DNA of 64,000 nucleotides, from NCBI RefSeq assembly GCF_949987535.1, contig NC_080067.1, forward strand, positions 27,804,039-27,868,038, in the 5' to 3' direction. The position numbers and the translations under genes were made by a program. The DNA is from Balaenoptera acutorostrata (Eukaryota; Chordata; Mammalia; Artiodactyla; Balaenopteridae). Shown here one piece after another: positions 32,307 to 44,745 of this stretch; position 1 is the first letter of the stretch; each line of letters begins with the position of its first letter. The notes below the pieces were generated by a model. That model saw only the letters and a program-made list of their open reading frames with translations. It made no database searches and was not told where the DNA came from.

Positions 32307-33009
32307 TCTATTTACCATCACACAGCAGTCAGAGTGATCCTGCTTTGTGGAGTAATTCTCTTTGAAACTCTCCAGTGGCCTTTGCATCTCCGTCTGTGTG
32401 ATGGTTTACAGAGCCCTGTGCCACCTGACCCCTCCTTTCTGACCTCATCAGCTGTCAACTCTCTCCCTTCAGTCCACTACATTCACCCAGGCCTCTTTGC
32501 TGTTCCTCAAACCATGACAAGCAAATTTCTACCTCGTGGCCTTTGTCCTTAAAAGTTTCCTCTGCCGGCAACTTTCTTCCCCCAGATTAACTACATGCCT
32601 TATTCCGCAGCTTCCTTGAAGACTCTGCTCAGTTGTCAGTGTATCAGAGATGCCTGATCACCCTACATCAGCACTTCTTCACTTACTGCGACTTTCCACC
32701 AGAGTGCTTATCTGTATATGATGTTCTGCAAATTTATATTTACTTGCTTATAATCATACAAGCACCCACTCTCAGAATGTTAAGTTCTATAAGAACAGGG
32801 GATTCGTTATCTCATTCACTGCTGTATCTCCAGCACCTAGCACAGTGCCTGGGACATAGCAAGAGTTCAACAAATATTTGTGGGATGGATGAATGAATGA
32901 ATGAATGAATGCACAAATACACGAATGTCTGCATGGAAGCATGTGGTACAAATTCGGGAGACAGGAGTATACAGTTAAACTAAGTCTCCTCTCATCCCCG
33001 AACACCACC

Positions 33010-34255
33010 TAACCATTCCCTTCCCTAGTGACAGCTACAGGCACCAGTTCATATATAACCTTTCAGAAATACTCTAGGCATATACAAACATATATGCATA
33101 CATACCCTTTTTTCCTTACACATACGGTTTGCATGTTGCTTTTTTACCACTTAACAATACTATATCTATTTTAGATGTCTTTCCATACCTACGAACATAC
33201 ATATGTAATTTTGCTTCAATATTTACTTCGTTAGCTATGCAATACTTCTTTTTATGGCTCTAGCAGCTTATCTGAGTCCCTTAATCATGGAAAGCTTTTA
33301 GTGTTACAAACATTTATTAACAGTAAAATCTTTTATTACTACAAATAATACTGCAATGACTACACACATGTCTTTACACACATGGGTTGTACCAACTGGC
33401 TGTACCAATTCACCCTCTGTTCAGAAATGTATGAAATGTATTCATTTCCACATATCCTTACCAACTCAGCGTGTTATCAAACTTTATTGTTGTCAACCTT
33501 TAGGTTAAAAATAGTATCTCACATTGATTTTATTTTGGTTTTATTATTATGAATAAGGCTGACGTGTTTCGTTTAAAAGTCATCTAAATTTTCCTTCCTG
33601 AGAATTATGACCAACTTTCTATTGGCTGTTGATGATTTTTTTTATTGGTTGACCCTCTTTAAATATTGAAGGAATAAGAGTATTCTTTGTTATGCCTGCT
33701 GAAAATATTTTTCCCAATTTGACATTTGTCTTTGGCTTTTATATATGATTTTCTTTCCACATTTTAAAAGAATGTTGTCAATCTCATAGTTCTTTCCTTT
33801 TATGACTTTAGTGTCATTAAAAAGGTCTGTGAGTCTGTTTAAATATAAAAATAAAGGAGGTCGGAGTAACTGCAAAGTTTATTTATTTATCTTCGCTTCC
33901 CACCCTGAAGCTGCATGTTATACGTGGGTGTGCTATGTTTTACTCATCTTACAGGTTTGGTATTTCCAGTTGGATATGCTGTTCGTTGAATTTAATTATC
34001 ATTCATTACATACTAAAGACTGTATTAAACATCCCCCATGTTTTCCTATAATACTTCGATGCCTTCATTTTAAATTTTACATCCTTGACCATCTGGAATT
34101 TATTTGATGTGAGAAGTGAATGATCCAATTTATTTTTCCTAAATGGCTACTTTTAATGAGTAATCTACTCCCCCTCCCCCATGCTAACATGAAAGTCTAC
34201 CTTATTGACTTTCTATTTGCTCCACTGATCTGCCTACTTATGTGACAGTATCATG
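33010..34255 (-). repeat. Old L1M ORF2, minus
   Basis: The minus-strand L1 landmarks appear in order: 'cttaacaatactatatctat', 'ccacatatccttaccaactc', 'gaaaatatttttcccaattt', 'ggaatttatttgatgtgaga', 'ccaatttatttttcctaaat'. Frames are destroyed. It lies in the same orientation as TFDP2. Confidence 0.82.
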
Positions 34256-37200
34256 TGCTTCACTTCATTCACAATTAACATTTCAAACAGAGAATAAGGA
34301 GACTCAGAAAAAGAAAAGTGTCAAGCATCTCTTTCCTTCCCACACTACCTTTTAATTATTTGTTAATAATTGTTTTAAAGGATTATCGATCAGTTTCAAA
34401 TACAGTACTAATGAGGTCAAGTCACAGGTCGATTCTGGAATAGGCCCATTCATTTTGCAAAGAGCAAAGATTCCACAACCTTCAGACTCTATTTCTAATT
34501 TCAGCCGGCCATCTAGAAAGCAACATATGTCACTGAAGAGAGAGTAAAGTAGGGGGAACAATATGATGGCTCTGGGGATATCTACCACCTTTATTTGAAA
34601 AATAACTCAGGCCCAATAGATCAACAGCACTATCTTCATAAATGAAACGCATATTAATTGCTCGTAATTAATTTGAAAAGACAACATATCCAACTGGAAA
34701 CAGCAAATCTGTAAGACTGTAAAATACAGCACATCCATGTATAAGGTGCATGTCAGGAATGGGAACTGAAGGTAAATACAACTTGCAGTCACTCTGACTT
34801 CATTTGTTTTTGTTTAAATATACTCACATTTTTTTTTTTTGTTTTCGTTCTATTTATAGGTTAGCTACTACAATGTGCGTTATCTATATGCACCCTATAA
34901 CACTGTTATGTTCTATTTTGTTGCATCTGTACTCAATCATGTTCACCAAAGTTGCCAAGATTAAATCCAAAGGCCACCATCCATTACTAAACTTTTTAAC
35001 GTGGGTGACCATAATATCACTGCAAATGGGAAGGGAGAGAAATAGAAGATATAAGTTCATAACATCTCCAAAGTATAATGGTTAAAGTGACCTCTAGAAC
35101 CCCCCTCTCTGTATGTGGTTCCAAAATGGAAATCAAGTATCCTTAATGCATAGATAAAGACAGAAGATCTGCAATGCACATTCCTACATATCATAGGCAT
35201 GGAAGCCAAAGCCGGGATGTTTTTGCAGCTGTCAGAGCACAGGACTTCTGGGATTTCCCCGCAGTGGACCACCTCACCAGAATCTTTCCAAAGAACCACA
35301 GAAAGGACCCTTGAAATGACCATAACAAAAAACAGCTCTACAGCCCTCAGGGTATACTCCTAATGGGTCAATAAATCTTTTACGTCAGTCTTTCCTACAT
35401 ACTTTCCCTAGAGGATCAAGTCTTTTCTCTCGGCTTTGATAAGCATTTTTACTTGGAGGACACCTTTTAAAACAATTAGCTAGCTCCCTCTTTCTCTGGT
35501 ATCCAGAACCATAAATGCCCCGGGTTCTTCAACTTGAAAGGAGAAAAACATTTCTTTTTCCATCTTCCTACATGTCAGGATTTAAACAGGGCCTATTCAT
35601 TTCTTAGATGAACTCCTCAATTCAAGCTCTAGTATCTGGAATATTATAACTGTTTTCATTTAGTTCGTCAAACCTCAAAGCTAAAAGATCTTAGAAATCA
35701 TTTAGTCCATTCTCACTGGGTTTCTTTTGTAGGACCCTTCCCTTCCAATACTTTGTCGATGTCCATCCAAAAACATGCATCTCATCTAGAGGCTGGATCC
35801 TACTGCTTCTTCACTGGCTTCTTTATCTTTATTTAAAATATGTCCTTTTGTCCTTTTTCTATTTACCCTGCTCAGACAAGGACGTCTTTTAATTCTTAAT
35901 TTTCTCATTTCTCTTCCACCTCCTTAATTAGAATTTCCCAGTTTTGGACACTCTATCTTCTGATTAATAATTGAATTAGTTTACCATATGGCCTCAAACA
36001 ACTTGGTTCTTCCAAGCCTTCTCCCAGTAATTCTTACCAAATGTGCTTGGACATAGGATACAAAGGGGGTGAACAAAAGTGGGAGAGGGCAGTGTCCCTC
36101 TTATTCAAAATACATATTTCTGGGCTCCACTAAACACCTAAAGAAACCAGGTGGGAATGCATATTTTAAACAAGTGCCTCAGGTGATTATTAGGATCAAG
36201 CAAGACTGGGACAAACTGCTGCAAGTGTCCCTTTCCTCTCTGTTCAAATTAAGGAAGTAATGGAGTCTAAGTAGACTCTTTCTACTACACTTACCTCTAT
36301 TTTCATTTTAAAAAGAGAAAGGGCCAAGTGACCCTTATATTATTATTATCATCATCATTTGTCTCTTGTTCTTAAATGTTGTATCTTTTCAATGTTTAGC
36401 CTATTTTCAACCACTACTTTTAGCACCATCACCACAGCCAACACACCTGCCAGCTGGCACACAGACGCTGTCTGCACGCCTAGAAAAGAGTGTGAACAGA
36501 AAGCAGCACATTTTATCTGGTACCAAGAGCCACTGAATGGCTAGAGTAGATCAACGCAGCTGGGTGCAACCACAAGGGTCAGAACTGATGAGCATTAGAA
36601 CACCCAAAGGCACTGAATTGGAGATCACTCTCAAGAAGAAGCCCACAACCCTCTGAGATGGTAACCTGCCCCAGACAGTGTTAACAAATAAATCATTTTA
36701 AGTTTACAGTCAAGAGAAGCTATTTTTCTAATATTTACAAAAGGTGGCAATGACTGCAGACAGATCCAGAGTTTAAAAGGTGTGTTCTTAAAATAAATTT
36801 AAAACTTTAGGACACAAATTCAAAAAGACCAAAGACCACCTGTGAATCAGAATTTCAAAGGCAGTTCTTTTCCTTAGCAAGTAAGAAAAGGGATCATTAT
36901 ATTCTATATGTCATGCTAAGTAGCTCATTCAAAATTGCATTGTTACAAATTTCTTATTTCAATAATATGTTCCACTGAGAGCTATTACTGAAGCTACATT
37001 TAAACCATACTGTCAAGAGTAGGAAATCTTAGACACCAGTATCAACAAACTCTTTTGTATTAAAATCTTGCCCATTAAAAGATTCTGCAAACTTTTATAA
37101 ATAAGTTCTACTGGGTCTACTTGGCACACAGTAAGTGCTCAGTTAGAAGCCTCTTCATCTTTCTGTCAGAGAAATTGCCAAGAGAGCTGCCAAACTTTGC

Positions 37201-37765
37201 AAGAGAGAGCCAAATGCTGAAAACAAAGCCCCCTGCTGATGATCTCCAGCTTTAGAGTCAAGACCCAAAAGTTCACTTGAAAACTGGTTGCTTAAAACTT
37301 GGTAGAAAGGAAGAATGCTATTACACCATCGGTTCCTGGAGCCACTTGCAAAACAGAGTTAGCTCATAATACACTTTAAGGCACAACACTCATACCTGCT
37401 CCTAAACAACAGCGTAAAAGGTTTTCTTTTCAGAAAGATGTAGGTGTCCAGCAAATCTTCCCTCTGACTTCCACACCAGAAATGAGAGATTTCTAGGTCA
37501 CCATCAATAGGTTCTAATTGCATAAAAATATGTAAGGCAGAGAGAATGTCTACATCAGTCACTCTCTGGGTATTCTGAATTGGAGAACAATGAATAGGGA
37601 AGGCTCAGACTGCCTCAGACATCAGTTTTTGCTAAAGAGTTCACACATAAGGCAGGGACCACAGGCACTTCACTCTAGAAGTCTTCTTTCAGCCAGTACA
37701 TTGTTCTTAAACTGAAGGGTTAACAGCCTCAATTACTTCTGCGCTGTTGTTGCTGATGCTGTAAC
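34256..37765. other. TFDP2 intron, mostly unassigned
   Basis: Single-copy-looking sequence of about 3.5 kb. It contains a MER5-like remnant (36105-36200) and a trinucleotide run 'ttattattatcatcatcatt' at 36339-36358. A minus-strand 88-codon frame (35057-35323) has no family resemblance. Nothing else is supported. Confidence 0.55.
36105..36200 (+). repeat. MER5A-like remnant
   Basis: 'tttctgggctccactaaaca', 'tgggaatgcatattttaaac' and 'aagtgcctcaggtgattatt' fit the MER5A centre. Confidence 0.55.
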
Positions 37766-37769
37766 GTAC

Positions 37770-37836
37770 TGTCATGCCTACATTTATGATCATTAAGTAT
37801 TAAGTGTCATGCCTACATTTATGATCATTAAGTATA
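37770..37836. repeat. Two-copy tandem duplication, 35-bp period
   Basis: 'tgtcatgcctacatttatga' followed by 'tcattaagtat' occurs at 37770 and again at 37805 with no mismatch over 31 bp. Confidence 0.95.
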
Positions 37837-37839
37837 TTA

Positions 37840-38148
37840 TTTTTTAATATAAATTTATTTATTTATTTTTACTTTTGGCTGCGTTGGGTCTTTGTTGCAG
37901 TACGTGGGCTTCTCACTGCGGTGGCTTCTCTTGTTGTGGAGCACGGGCTCTAGGCGCATGGGCTTCAGTAGTTGTGGCACGTGGGCTCAGTAGTTGTGGC
38001 TCATGGGCTCTAGAGCGCAGGCTCAGTAGTTGTGGCGCACAGGCTTAGTTGCTCCGTGGCATGTGGGATCCTCCCGGACCAGGGCTCGAACCCGTGTCCC
38101 CCTGCATTGGCAGGCAGACTCTCAACCACTGTGCCACCGGGGAAGCCG
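37840..38148 (-). repeat. CHR-2 SINE, minus, with internal deletion near its 3' side
   Basis: The minus strand reads head 'cttccccggtggcacagtgg', B box 'ggttcgagccc', body and 'gacccaacgcagcc'. Relative to other copies it lacks the block between 'gagaagcccac' and 'gcaacaaagaccc'. The tail is T-rich at 37840-37873. Confidence 0.93.
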
Positions 38149-40528
38149 CTGACACACATTTTTGATAACTGCAATCTATGATGCTGTCAAAGTTATGTAC
38201 CACATGTGAGGTCACCAACTTTTTTTTAGGGCTCTCTATTCCATCAAAACTATACATTCTTTGGTCAAAATTATAAAAGTTCTTACTCTAATCAAACCTA
38301 TAACTTGGTAAATCCATTTTAAACTCCGTGTAAGTTGGTTATCTTAGAAAAAAATTCAACTGCTCCATATTGCTATTCCTTAAAAAAGCAAAATGTACAT
38401 AGATCGATTTTAAACTCAATCTTAATTCAAACAATGATCTGAAAAGTTTTGAAATCTCTAAATTCTATTGTCATTATTTGAAGCAAAGAAAATCTTCAGG
38501 GAAGCCCACAGGTCCTAGCTCAGAGCAAGAGACATTTTTAATAACCTCCTTGAATCTTGCTATCTTTCCCAGTCCTTTCCTTAGACCAACTAAACATTTA
38601 GAAAATCGTTTAACATTTGCTCAATATGCAAATTTTGAACTACGGTTCAAAGAATTTTTTGGCTATTATATGTTATTACTAACTTTACAGTGTAGGGTAG
38701 GGCAAAATTTTAGTAAGTGCCTAATATGTGAAAGATCTGGCGCTCAGCACTGGTTTTCTAAGAGCTAACTTTAAGAAATACATAAAGTTGTAATGTATAA
38801 AAACACAGTATATGGGAGCATAGAACTTCTCTACGTGTTACTTGTAAAAGGACAGATTTTTACTTTACTCATTATGAACTCCAGGAATTAAAAAACTATT
38901 TTTTTGACTGCTTTCATTACATGCATATCGCGTCCAAGCTCTTCCTTCTTATTCTTTTCAGCAGATAAACATTTCCCTCTTTCCATTAGCTTACTCTAAC
39001 CTCATTATCTTTTTTTTAAAGAGGGCAACTGCAACACATCATTTCAATTAAACTCAAAATATTTCTCCCACATTTCTTATTCAAAGATCTTTAGAAATAA
39101 GTCTCATGGCTTCACACTGAAGATAAAATAGTCTCTCACTAAATGCAAATGATGTTTCATACTGCAATTTCATTTTGAGCCTTAATACCTATTGTGTAAT
39201 TACAAACTTTTGCCACCTAAGTATTCCTTATATATTTTATAATGGCTTCGTTTTTTTCCCTAATATTCTTTATGACTTAATAATCATTTTCTCCATCACT
39301 TAAAGGCACTAAAATTAGCTTTCTCACATTTCCACTAATTACACATAAAATTTTTAAGATTAAGAAAAGCCTCTTCAAAAAGTATGTTACTCAGAATATG
39401 TTACTCTATACTGTTTCTCAAATCCTGAATGTAAAAGAATAAATTTGAAATGACTAAGTTTTCTTTATTCACTGATTAAGTCAGATTTATGGCCGCCCCT
39501 CCCGTTTCCAGCTACTGTGAATTTTGAATGAAACAACCTCATTTGTAACAGAAGAAACATCTGTTGCTTTTTCTCTTCATCAGGGCTTTCCCAACTGAAA
39601 GAAAGCCTCTCTGCCTGACCTCCTCTCCCACTCCCCCGCCCCCCCCCCCACACTAAGTTCCTTCAAACTTTTTTTAAAAGTAAATGTATGATTGAAAATT
39701 GTACCGTGTCCATTTAAAATGTCATAGTTTATCTAGAGATATTCACTTTACTACAGTTCAAATAATGAGTAAATATTACATACATCACAAAACCAGAGAT
39801 GTGACTGGGAGACTATTAATTATAACTAAAATGCAGGCTTCCAGAGTACACTTGAAGTGATCAGCTCAAGTTGTCACACACTCCAGGCTCACGCAGTTAT
39901 GGTTTATGGTAAAGATTTTCTTCACAGGATCCAGATTCATATAGGATCTTGCACGCTATATTTTCTTTGCCAATCCAACGCGAACATAATGGCAGTCACT
40001 ACCCCAAGAGGCAGACACCAAATGGTGTCACCCAAACTCTCACACTGTGCCTCGTAATAAACCATAAAGCAGTGGAATGCACCGGCCCCTTTATGAGCAA
40101 ACAATGCCTGAGCTTCATTAGAATACAGCTGACATTTTCAAAGCACAAATACTTTTAAGAAAAATGTACTAGGAGAAAAGGAGAATGAAACAGCTATAAA
40201 AGCTGAAACGTTTTTGTAAGTGTCAGGTTTATTTCAAAGATCCTGAGGAAGCATATTTTGCTGTTGACAATTTCAAAGTTTTAGTAAATGGAAAAAAAAA
40301 TGTAGAGTTAGAGGCAAAGCTTATTTTTTATTAACTACTGGAAAGAAATGAAAGTAAAAACTCACATCTGAATTGCACTCACAAGTAAGAACCACGAAGT
40401 ACCTTTAATATTATTCATTTCTTTAACTGCTTCTTTAGTTCTTGCACGGAGAAAATGGAGCTCCAGAATTATCTTTATATTTCAATTGATTTATATAAGT
40501 AACTGAGTGATAAACTAAGCTTACTCTA
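38149..40528. other. TFDP2 intron, unassigned; includes a poly(C) run
   Basis: No repeats recognised. A C-rich run lies at 39629-39649. The stretch 39850-40150 has more CpG than its surroundings ('caacgcgaac', 'caccggcccc') and a non-repetitive look, and could be a conserved element. That is a guess from appearance. Confidence 0.5.
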
Positions 40529-40560
40529 CCCCTCCCCCCCCCACCCCAACCCCCATACCC
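40529..40560 (-). other. G-rich run with G-quadruplex potential on the transcript strand
   Basis: The plus strand is nearly pure C in runs of 3 or more separated by 1-4 nt, so the minus strand (same sense as TFDP2 RNA) has at least four G-runs with short loops. It lies about 150 nt downstream of the candidate splice donor at 40711 in transcript direction. Confidence 0.7.
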
Positions 40561-40710
40561 TGTAGTTTTCCTGTCTGCAACAAGCAAGGACGTCTTGAAT
40601 TCAGCGTGCTCCTGGCTATTTATCAATTTAACACTGCTGCTGTTGAAAGAATATAAAATAAACCCTGTAAAAACGCACCCAGCAGTAAGAAACAAAATGA
40701 TCTCTCTTAC

Positions 40711-40735
40711 CTGGTCTAAAGAAGCATGCCTCTCA
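40711..40735 (-). other. Candidate alternative 5' exon end or 25-nt exon (splice donor ACCAG|gtaaga)
   Basis: On the minus strand the donor 'accag|gtaagag' is near-consensus (intron side at 40705-40710). An AG at 40736-40737 ('gtactgcag') could be an acceptor for a 25-nt exon, but its pyrimidine tract is poor. Alternatively a longer first exon starts somewhere above. A minus-strand ATG frame reaches this donor in phase 0, which does not fit the phase-1 entry of the 104-nt exon, so any use would be noncoding, with translation starting at the ATG ending that exon. Speculative. Confidence 0.25.
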
Positions 40736-40829
40736 CTGCAGTACCAACAACACTCTACAGTCTTTGTTACCATTCAGTGGAAACTTGAGACTGTGTCAGA
40801 CATGAGCAATCGAGCTCAGAAACACTCAA

Positions 40830-41795
40830 TTTAAAATACTTCTCAGTAAAACTAAAAAGATGCTCAAGAAAATAGTTTCGTTACTGGCTTTCAAAAGACA
40901 TATGAATACTGTCTACTGCAACAAAGACACTTAAAAACGAACAAAGTACAGGTCTTACTGTTTTAGAAATAGGCTTAAAATAGAAGTGGTGAAACAATAC
41001 AATGCCTAACTCCACCCTAACATTTTTCTAAAAATAACTTGAATTTTAACTGGCTAAAAACCAAGATGGAACTTACTCATGAAACCTGCATATTTCGAAT
41101 TATACATGTCAGGGTATTTGCGGGCTCCGAAGCAGTCACAAAGCAGGAGACCTTAGTGCATCTTGAAAGCAGAGCAAAAGCACCATGAGTTTCAGGGGGG
41201 AAAAAAAAAAAAAGGAGGAGAAACTCTTGAAAAACTAGTCAGGCTTTTCAACCTGTAATAACTGTCCAGCTCCTCTGGGAGGAAAAAAAAAAGTCCTGGT
41301 TCTGCCCCCTGAGATAGGAGGCTATGCTTCAATGCCAAAATGAATGACAGGCCCATTTCTGATATCAACAAAGAACAGCTTAGTGGTGCTCGAATTTTTT
41401 TCACTTTCCCACACAGTCAGAAGTTCCAACTTTTTCAGGTTAGTACCTTTGTATCTAGGGTTAAGTACCTTTCTCCATTTTCTCGAGAGAACCCAATTAT
41501 GTTGTCCTAGTTTTTTAAATGATTAATTAAAAATACATACCTAATTATCTTACTCGGTTTTTCCTAGGCAGGAAGCTGAACAAAAGACGACCTCTTAAAT
41601 TCCTTTCCAAATCTAACCTTTGCAATATCAGATTACCATATGACTAATTATTAATATTAATAAGCTGTTCCTGCATCCTGACAATGGGCACCAAGAGAAA
41701 CAAAAAGTAGGTAACAAACATAAAAATAAGGTAAAGGAGACTATAAAATTTTCAACCAGCTCGGTGTAAAGATCATTTATTAAAGTACATGTCTC
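40830..41795. other. Unassigned intronic sequence above the candidate donor
   Basis: Non-repetitive by eye. Two A-runs lie at 41201-41213 and 41284-41292. No TATA box, CpG island or coding block can be supported. Confidence 0.5.
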
Positions 41796-41799
41796 TGAT

Positions 41800-42145
41800 T
41801 ATACAAATTCAAAACAATAAACGCTTCAATCAACAGACATATGAGCCCAGCACTATTTTGGGCTCTGTGGATACAGCAGTGAACACAAGAGACAAAAGCC
41901 AAATGAAAATCCCTGTCTTCAGTGGTTTATATCTCAGTTCCCTGAAAGTGTAGCTCTCTTGGATGAATAAGGTTACCTTTCCTCCTTTGATTAGGTACCA
42001 CCTAATCTGAAATATTCCTCTCTGAAAGTATGTCTTGACAACAGCTCCAGCAGGGCAAGGATCTTGCGCTTGGTTTAGTGCTGTATCCCCAGTGGCTAAA
42101 ACAGAGCCTGTTAGACACCCCAATAAACATATACTGAATGAAACA
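41800..42145. repeat. Ancient L2-class fragments, two orientations
   Basis: The left part ('gtggatacagcagtgaacac', 'aatccctgtcttcagtggtt') resembles an antisense L2-class end. The right part (42045-42145: 'gcagggcaaggatcttgcgc', 'gtgctgtatccccagtggct', 'aataaacatatactgaatga') is a plus-oriented L2 3' terminus. Confidence 0.55.
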
Positions 42146-43375
42146 GATCAAACAGAGCTTTTTCTTAGTCAAGTTTTTCTTTGTAAACAGACTATGTACC
42201 ACACATTACACTTATATACACACAGAGATATGTCAAAAATAATATAGCATAGGGTATAAATTAAATTGAGCTGCAAGTACATATTAGCTTAAAATTGAAA
42301 ATACAACCTCTATGGCTCTGTATCTTTTCAGATTCTAAAATCTGTTTTCAATATCAAATATGAGGTCACTATAATATTTGAGTAAAGGAATCAGTTAAAA
42401 TTCTATACACTAAGGTTTTTGTGGACTATCAGTTTTCAGAGGAGTTTTGAATAAAAAAAGAAGAAACCTGAAAATTACCCAGCATCCAATCAGTTTTGTG
42501 TATTAAAATCTAACGTGGTTACATCTGTTTATATACCCACATTTGGAAATAATTTTAATCTCCCTATCCTGCTTCTCACCATTCTTGATCGCCTTACCAG
42601 AAACCACACAGAGTAAATAAGCACATACCTCTAACCTGTGAGGTTAGCCAGAAGTGATTGCCCACGTCACCCAAGGCCAGGATATTCAGGGGCTAGATAT
42701 TGTCATACCTACTCTGCTACAGTCTTAAAAGGAAATTAAACTTTCTAATACTCAGGTACACTGATCCTACTACTTCTAGTAGTAGGAAGTAGGCAGAGCA
42801 TCCCCTCCCCCGCCCCCAGGGCTGGACCGTAATTTACATGTTCAAATATTCTACCTGGAATAGTTAGTATATATTCTAACAATAAATTAACAGTAACCCA
42901 AGGTCAGGAAGACATTGTGATGACTGAGGTCAAGTAATGAATAAAATAACATGGGCCCAAAGTAGGATTCCATTGGTCCTGCAGGAGCAATGTTTTTTCT
43001 CCCTAACCATCATTCATCTTTCCTTCAACAAATACTTATTGAGCACCTATTATGTATCAGGCACTGAGCTAGGCAGCAAATTGACCTGCTCCTTATTGTC
43101 TGCTCCAGAGGTCTGACCTTAAGCCTTTCTCTACCATGTTTCCTTGTCCCTGTTTCCCTTCCTTGCCAGTGCCCCCTTTCAACTCCCACATTCTTCATTC
43201 ACACTGCTCTTCAATCTACTCCCAAGCCTTTCTCAGCAGGCAGCTTGATCACTACCCTTCTGTATGCCTTCATGAGTGTACGACACATTGTGGGGAAGTT
43301 CATGAGTCTTCCCACCGGCATAATAAAATGCATCTTATGTAGGTTCTCCCAAACAATTTCTCCTTAATCTTAGAT
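42146..43375. other. TFDP2 intron, unassigned
   Basis: Contains a short antisense MIR/L2 end at 43020-43075 ('ttcaacaaatacttattgag', 'cacctattatgtatcaggca'). The pyrimidine-rich run to 43340 is not assigned. Confidence 0.5.
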
Positions 43376-43390
43376 AGAAAATCTACTTAA

Positions 43391-43509
43391 GGGAATTCCC
43401 TGGCAGTCCAGTGGTTAAGATCCTGCACTTCCACTGCAGGGGGCCTGGGTTCGATCCCCAGTCAGGGAACTAAGATCTTGCAAGCCGCACAGAGTTGCCA
43501 AAAAAAGAA
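43391..43509 (+). repeat. Short CHR-type SINE, 15-bp TSD
   Basis: 'gggaattccctggcagtcca' head, B box 'ggttcgatccc', end 'ccgcacagagttgccaaaaa'. Perfect TSD 'agaaaatctacttaa' at 43376-43390 and 43510-43524. Confidence 0.95.
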
Positions 43510-43904
43510 AGAAAATCTACTTAAGCATTATATTATTTACAACTACTGATTATCTAGCAAACACCAAAGGGGACAAGCCATTCTCTTCCCCAAGTTTATA
43601 AGCTAACTTATTTGGACTAGGGTTTGCTATGTCTATTGGCCATCTGACCAACGATTAACCATATTTTACAGATACACTTGTGACTCTATAGGCAGAAATT
43701 ACACTATGATAGCACAATAATAGTTTTTACTTGCCCCATGCCTGCTAAATATAACTATCTACCAGATCCATATCATGAGGGACATACTTATTCACATTTT
43801 CAAGTAAAATGTCTAATCTCCCTGATGAGGGCTATGCCTAAAGCAAAGAGTTCCTGCTACCACTCGCACAGGTAAGTGTCGGTTTCTTAAAAATATCATA
43901 TAGT

Positions 43905-44050
43905 ATTTTTTTATGCACTCTCATGTTTATTGCAGCATTATTCACAATAGCTCAGACATGGAAGTAATCTAAATCTAAACTTCCAGCTATAAGATGAATA
44001 AGTTCTAGGAATCTAATGTATAGCATAGTGACTGTAGTGAACTTCACCTT
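43905..44050 (+). repeat. L1 3' fragment
   Basis: 'cactctcatgtttattgcag', 'cattattcacaatagctcag' and 'gatgaataagttctaggaat' are an ORF2-end plus 3' UTR fusion in plus orientation. Confidence 0.65.
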
Positions 44051-44054
44051 TGCA

Positions 44055-44340
44055 CCTCCTCTTCCTCTTTCTACCTTTGAAATGTAGACATCTTTCAAGG
44101 TTCTGCCCTTGATGCTCCTTTCTCCAAGATTTATATTTCCTCTTTGGAGGACATTACCCATTTCTATGGCTTTATCACCTCTATGTAGACGACTACAAAA
44201 ATGTATACTTCTAGTCTTGGGCTTCTCTGCTCTAAACTCTTATTTGCAATGGCCTATTGGACATCTCTGTCTGCAAGTCCCACGACGTCAACGCAACTTC
44301 TGCAGGACTGAGCTCCGCGTCTCCTGTCCCAAAGCAGCTC
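44055..44340 (+). repeat. L2 LINE reverse-transcriptase-region fragment
   Basis: 'gatgctcctttctccaagat', 'ctatggctttatcacctcta', 'gtagacgactacaaaaatgt' and 'attggacatctctgtctgca' follow L2 order. Confidence 0.65.
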
Positions 44341-44539
44341 ACCCTCCGGCATTCCCCATCCTTGTTACAGGCATCACCACCCTGAAAAGAAAGTGATTTT
44401 CTATTCTTGCCTCTTCCTCACCATCCAAATGACCACGTTGTTTCCAGTTGTTGTTTTTTTTTTTCCTAAAACACACATCATTTCCCTGATTTAAAAAACA
44501 AAACAAAAGGAATAAGAAATACACCTTTTGATGACCTCC

Positions 44540-44745
44540 TGATGGCTAGAGCTGCACTATCAACAGTGGTAGCCTCAGCCACATACGGCTATTTAAATTT
44601 AAACGGATTAAATTTAAATAAAATTAAAAATTCAGTTCCCAGTTGCACTAGACACATGTTAAGTCCTCAACATCTGGCTAACAGCTTGCAGATCCAGAAC
44701 ATTTCCACCATCACAGAAAGTTCTATTAAACATCTCTGGTCTAGA
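44540..44745. repeat. MER-type DNA transposon remnant
   Basis: 'cagccacatacggctattta', 'aatttaaataaaattaaaaa', 'cagttgcactagacacatgt' and 'cacagaaagttctattaaac' match a widespread palindromic non-autonomous element. Family name not assigned. A 69-codon frame over it is chance. Confidence 0.6.

Larger units (their letters stand above)
30130..32912 (+). repeat. Long L2 LINE in four pieces, ending in (GAAT)n
   Basis: L2 text appears in order at 30130-30988 (reverse-transcriptase region: 'cctccacattgctaaatcca', 'aggcatctcaaacttaacat'), 31725-31893 ('ccactgctaccactatgatc', 'tcaattattgcaatatcttc') and 32307-32912 ('cagcagtcagagtgatcctg', 'caacaaatatttgtgggatg'). The L2 3' tail is expanded to (GAAT)n at 32886-32910. 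An L1 3' end, a CHR-2 and a MER element lie between the pieces. No open frame survives. Confidence 0.82.
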
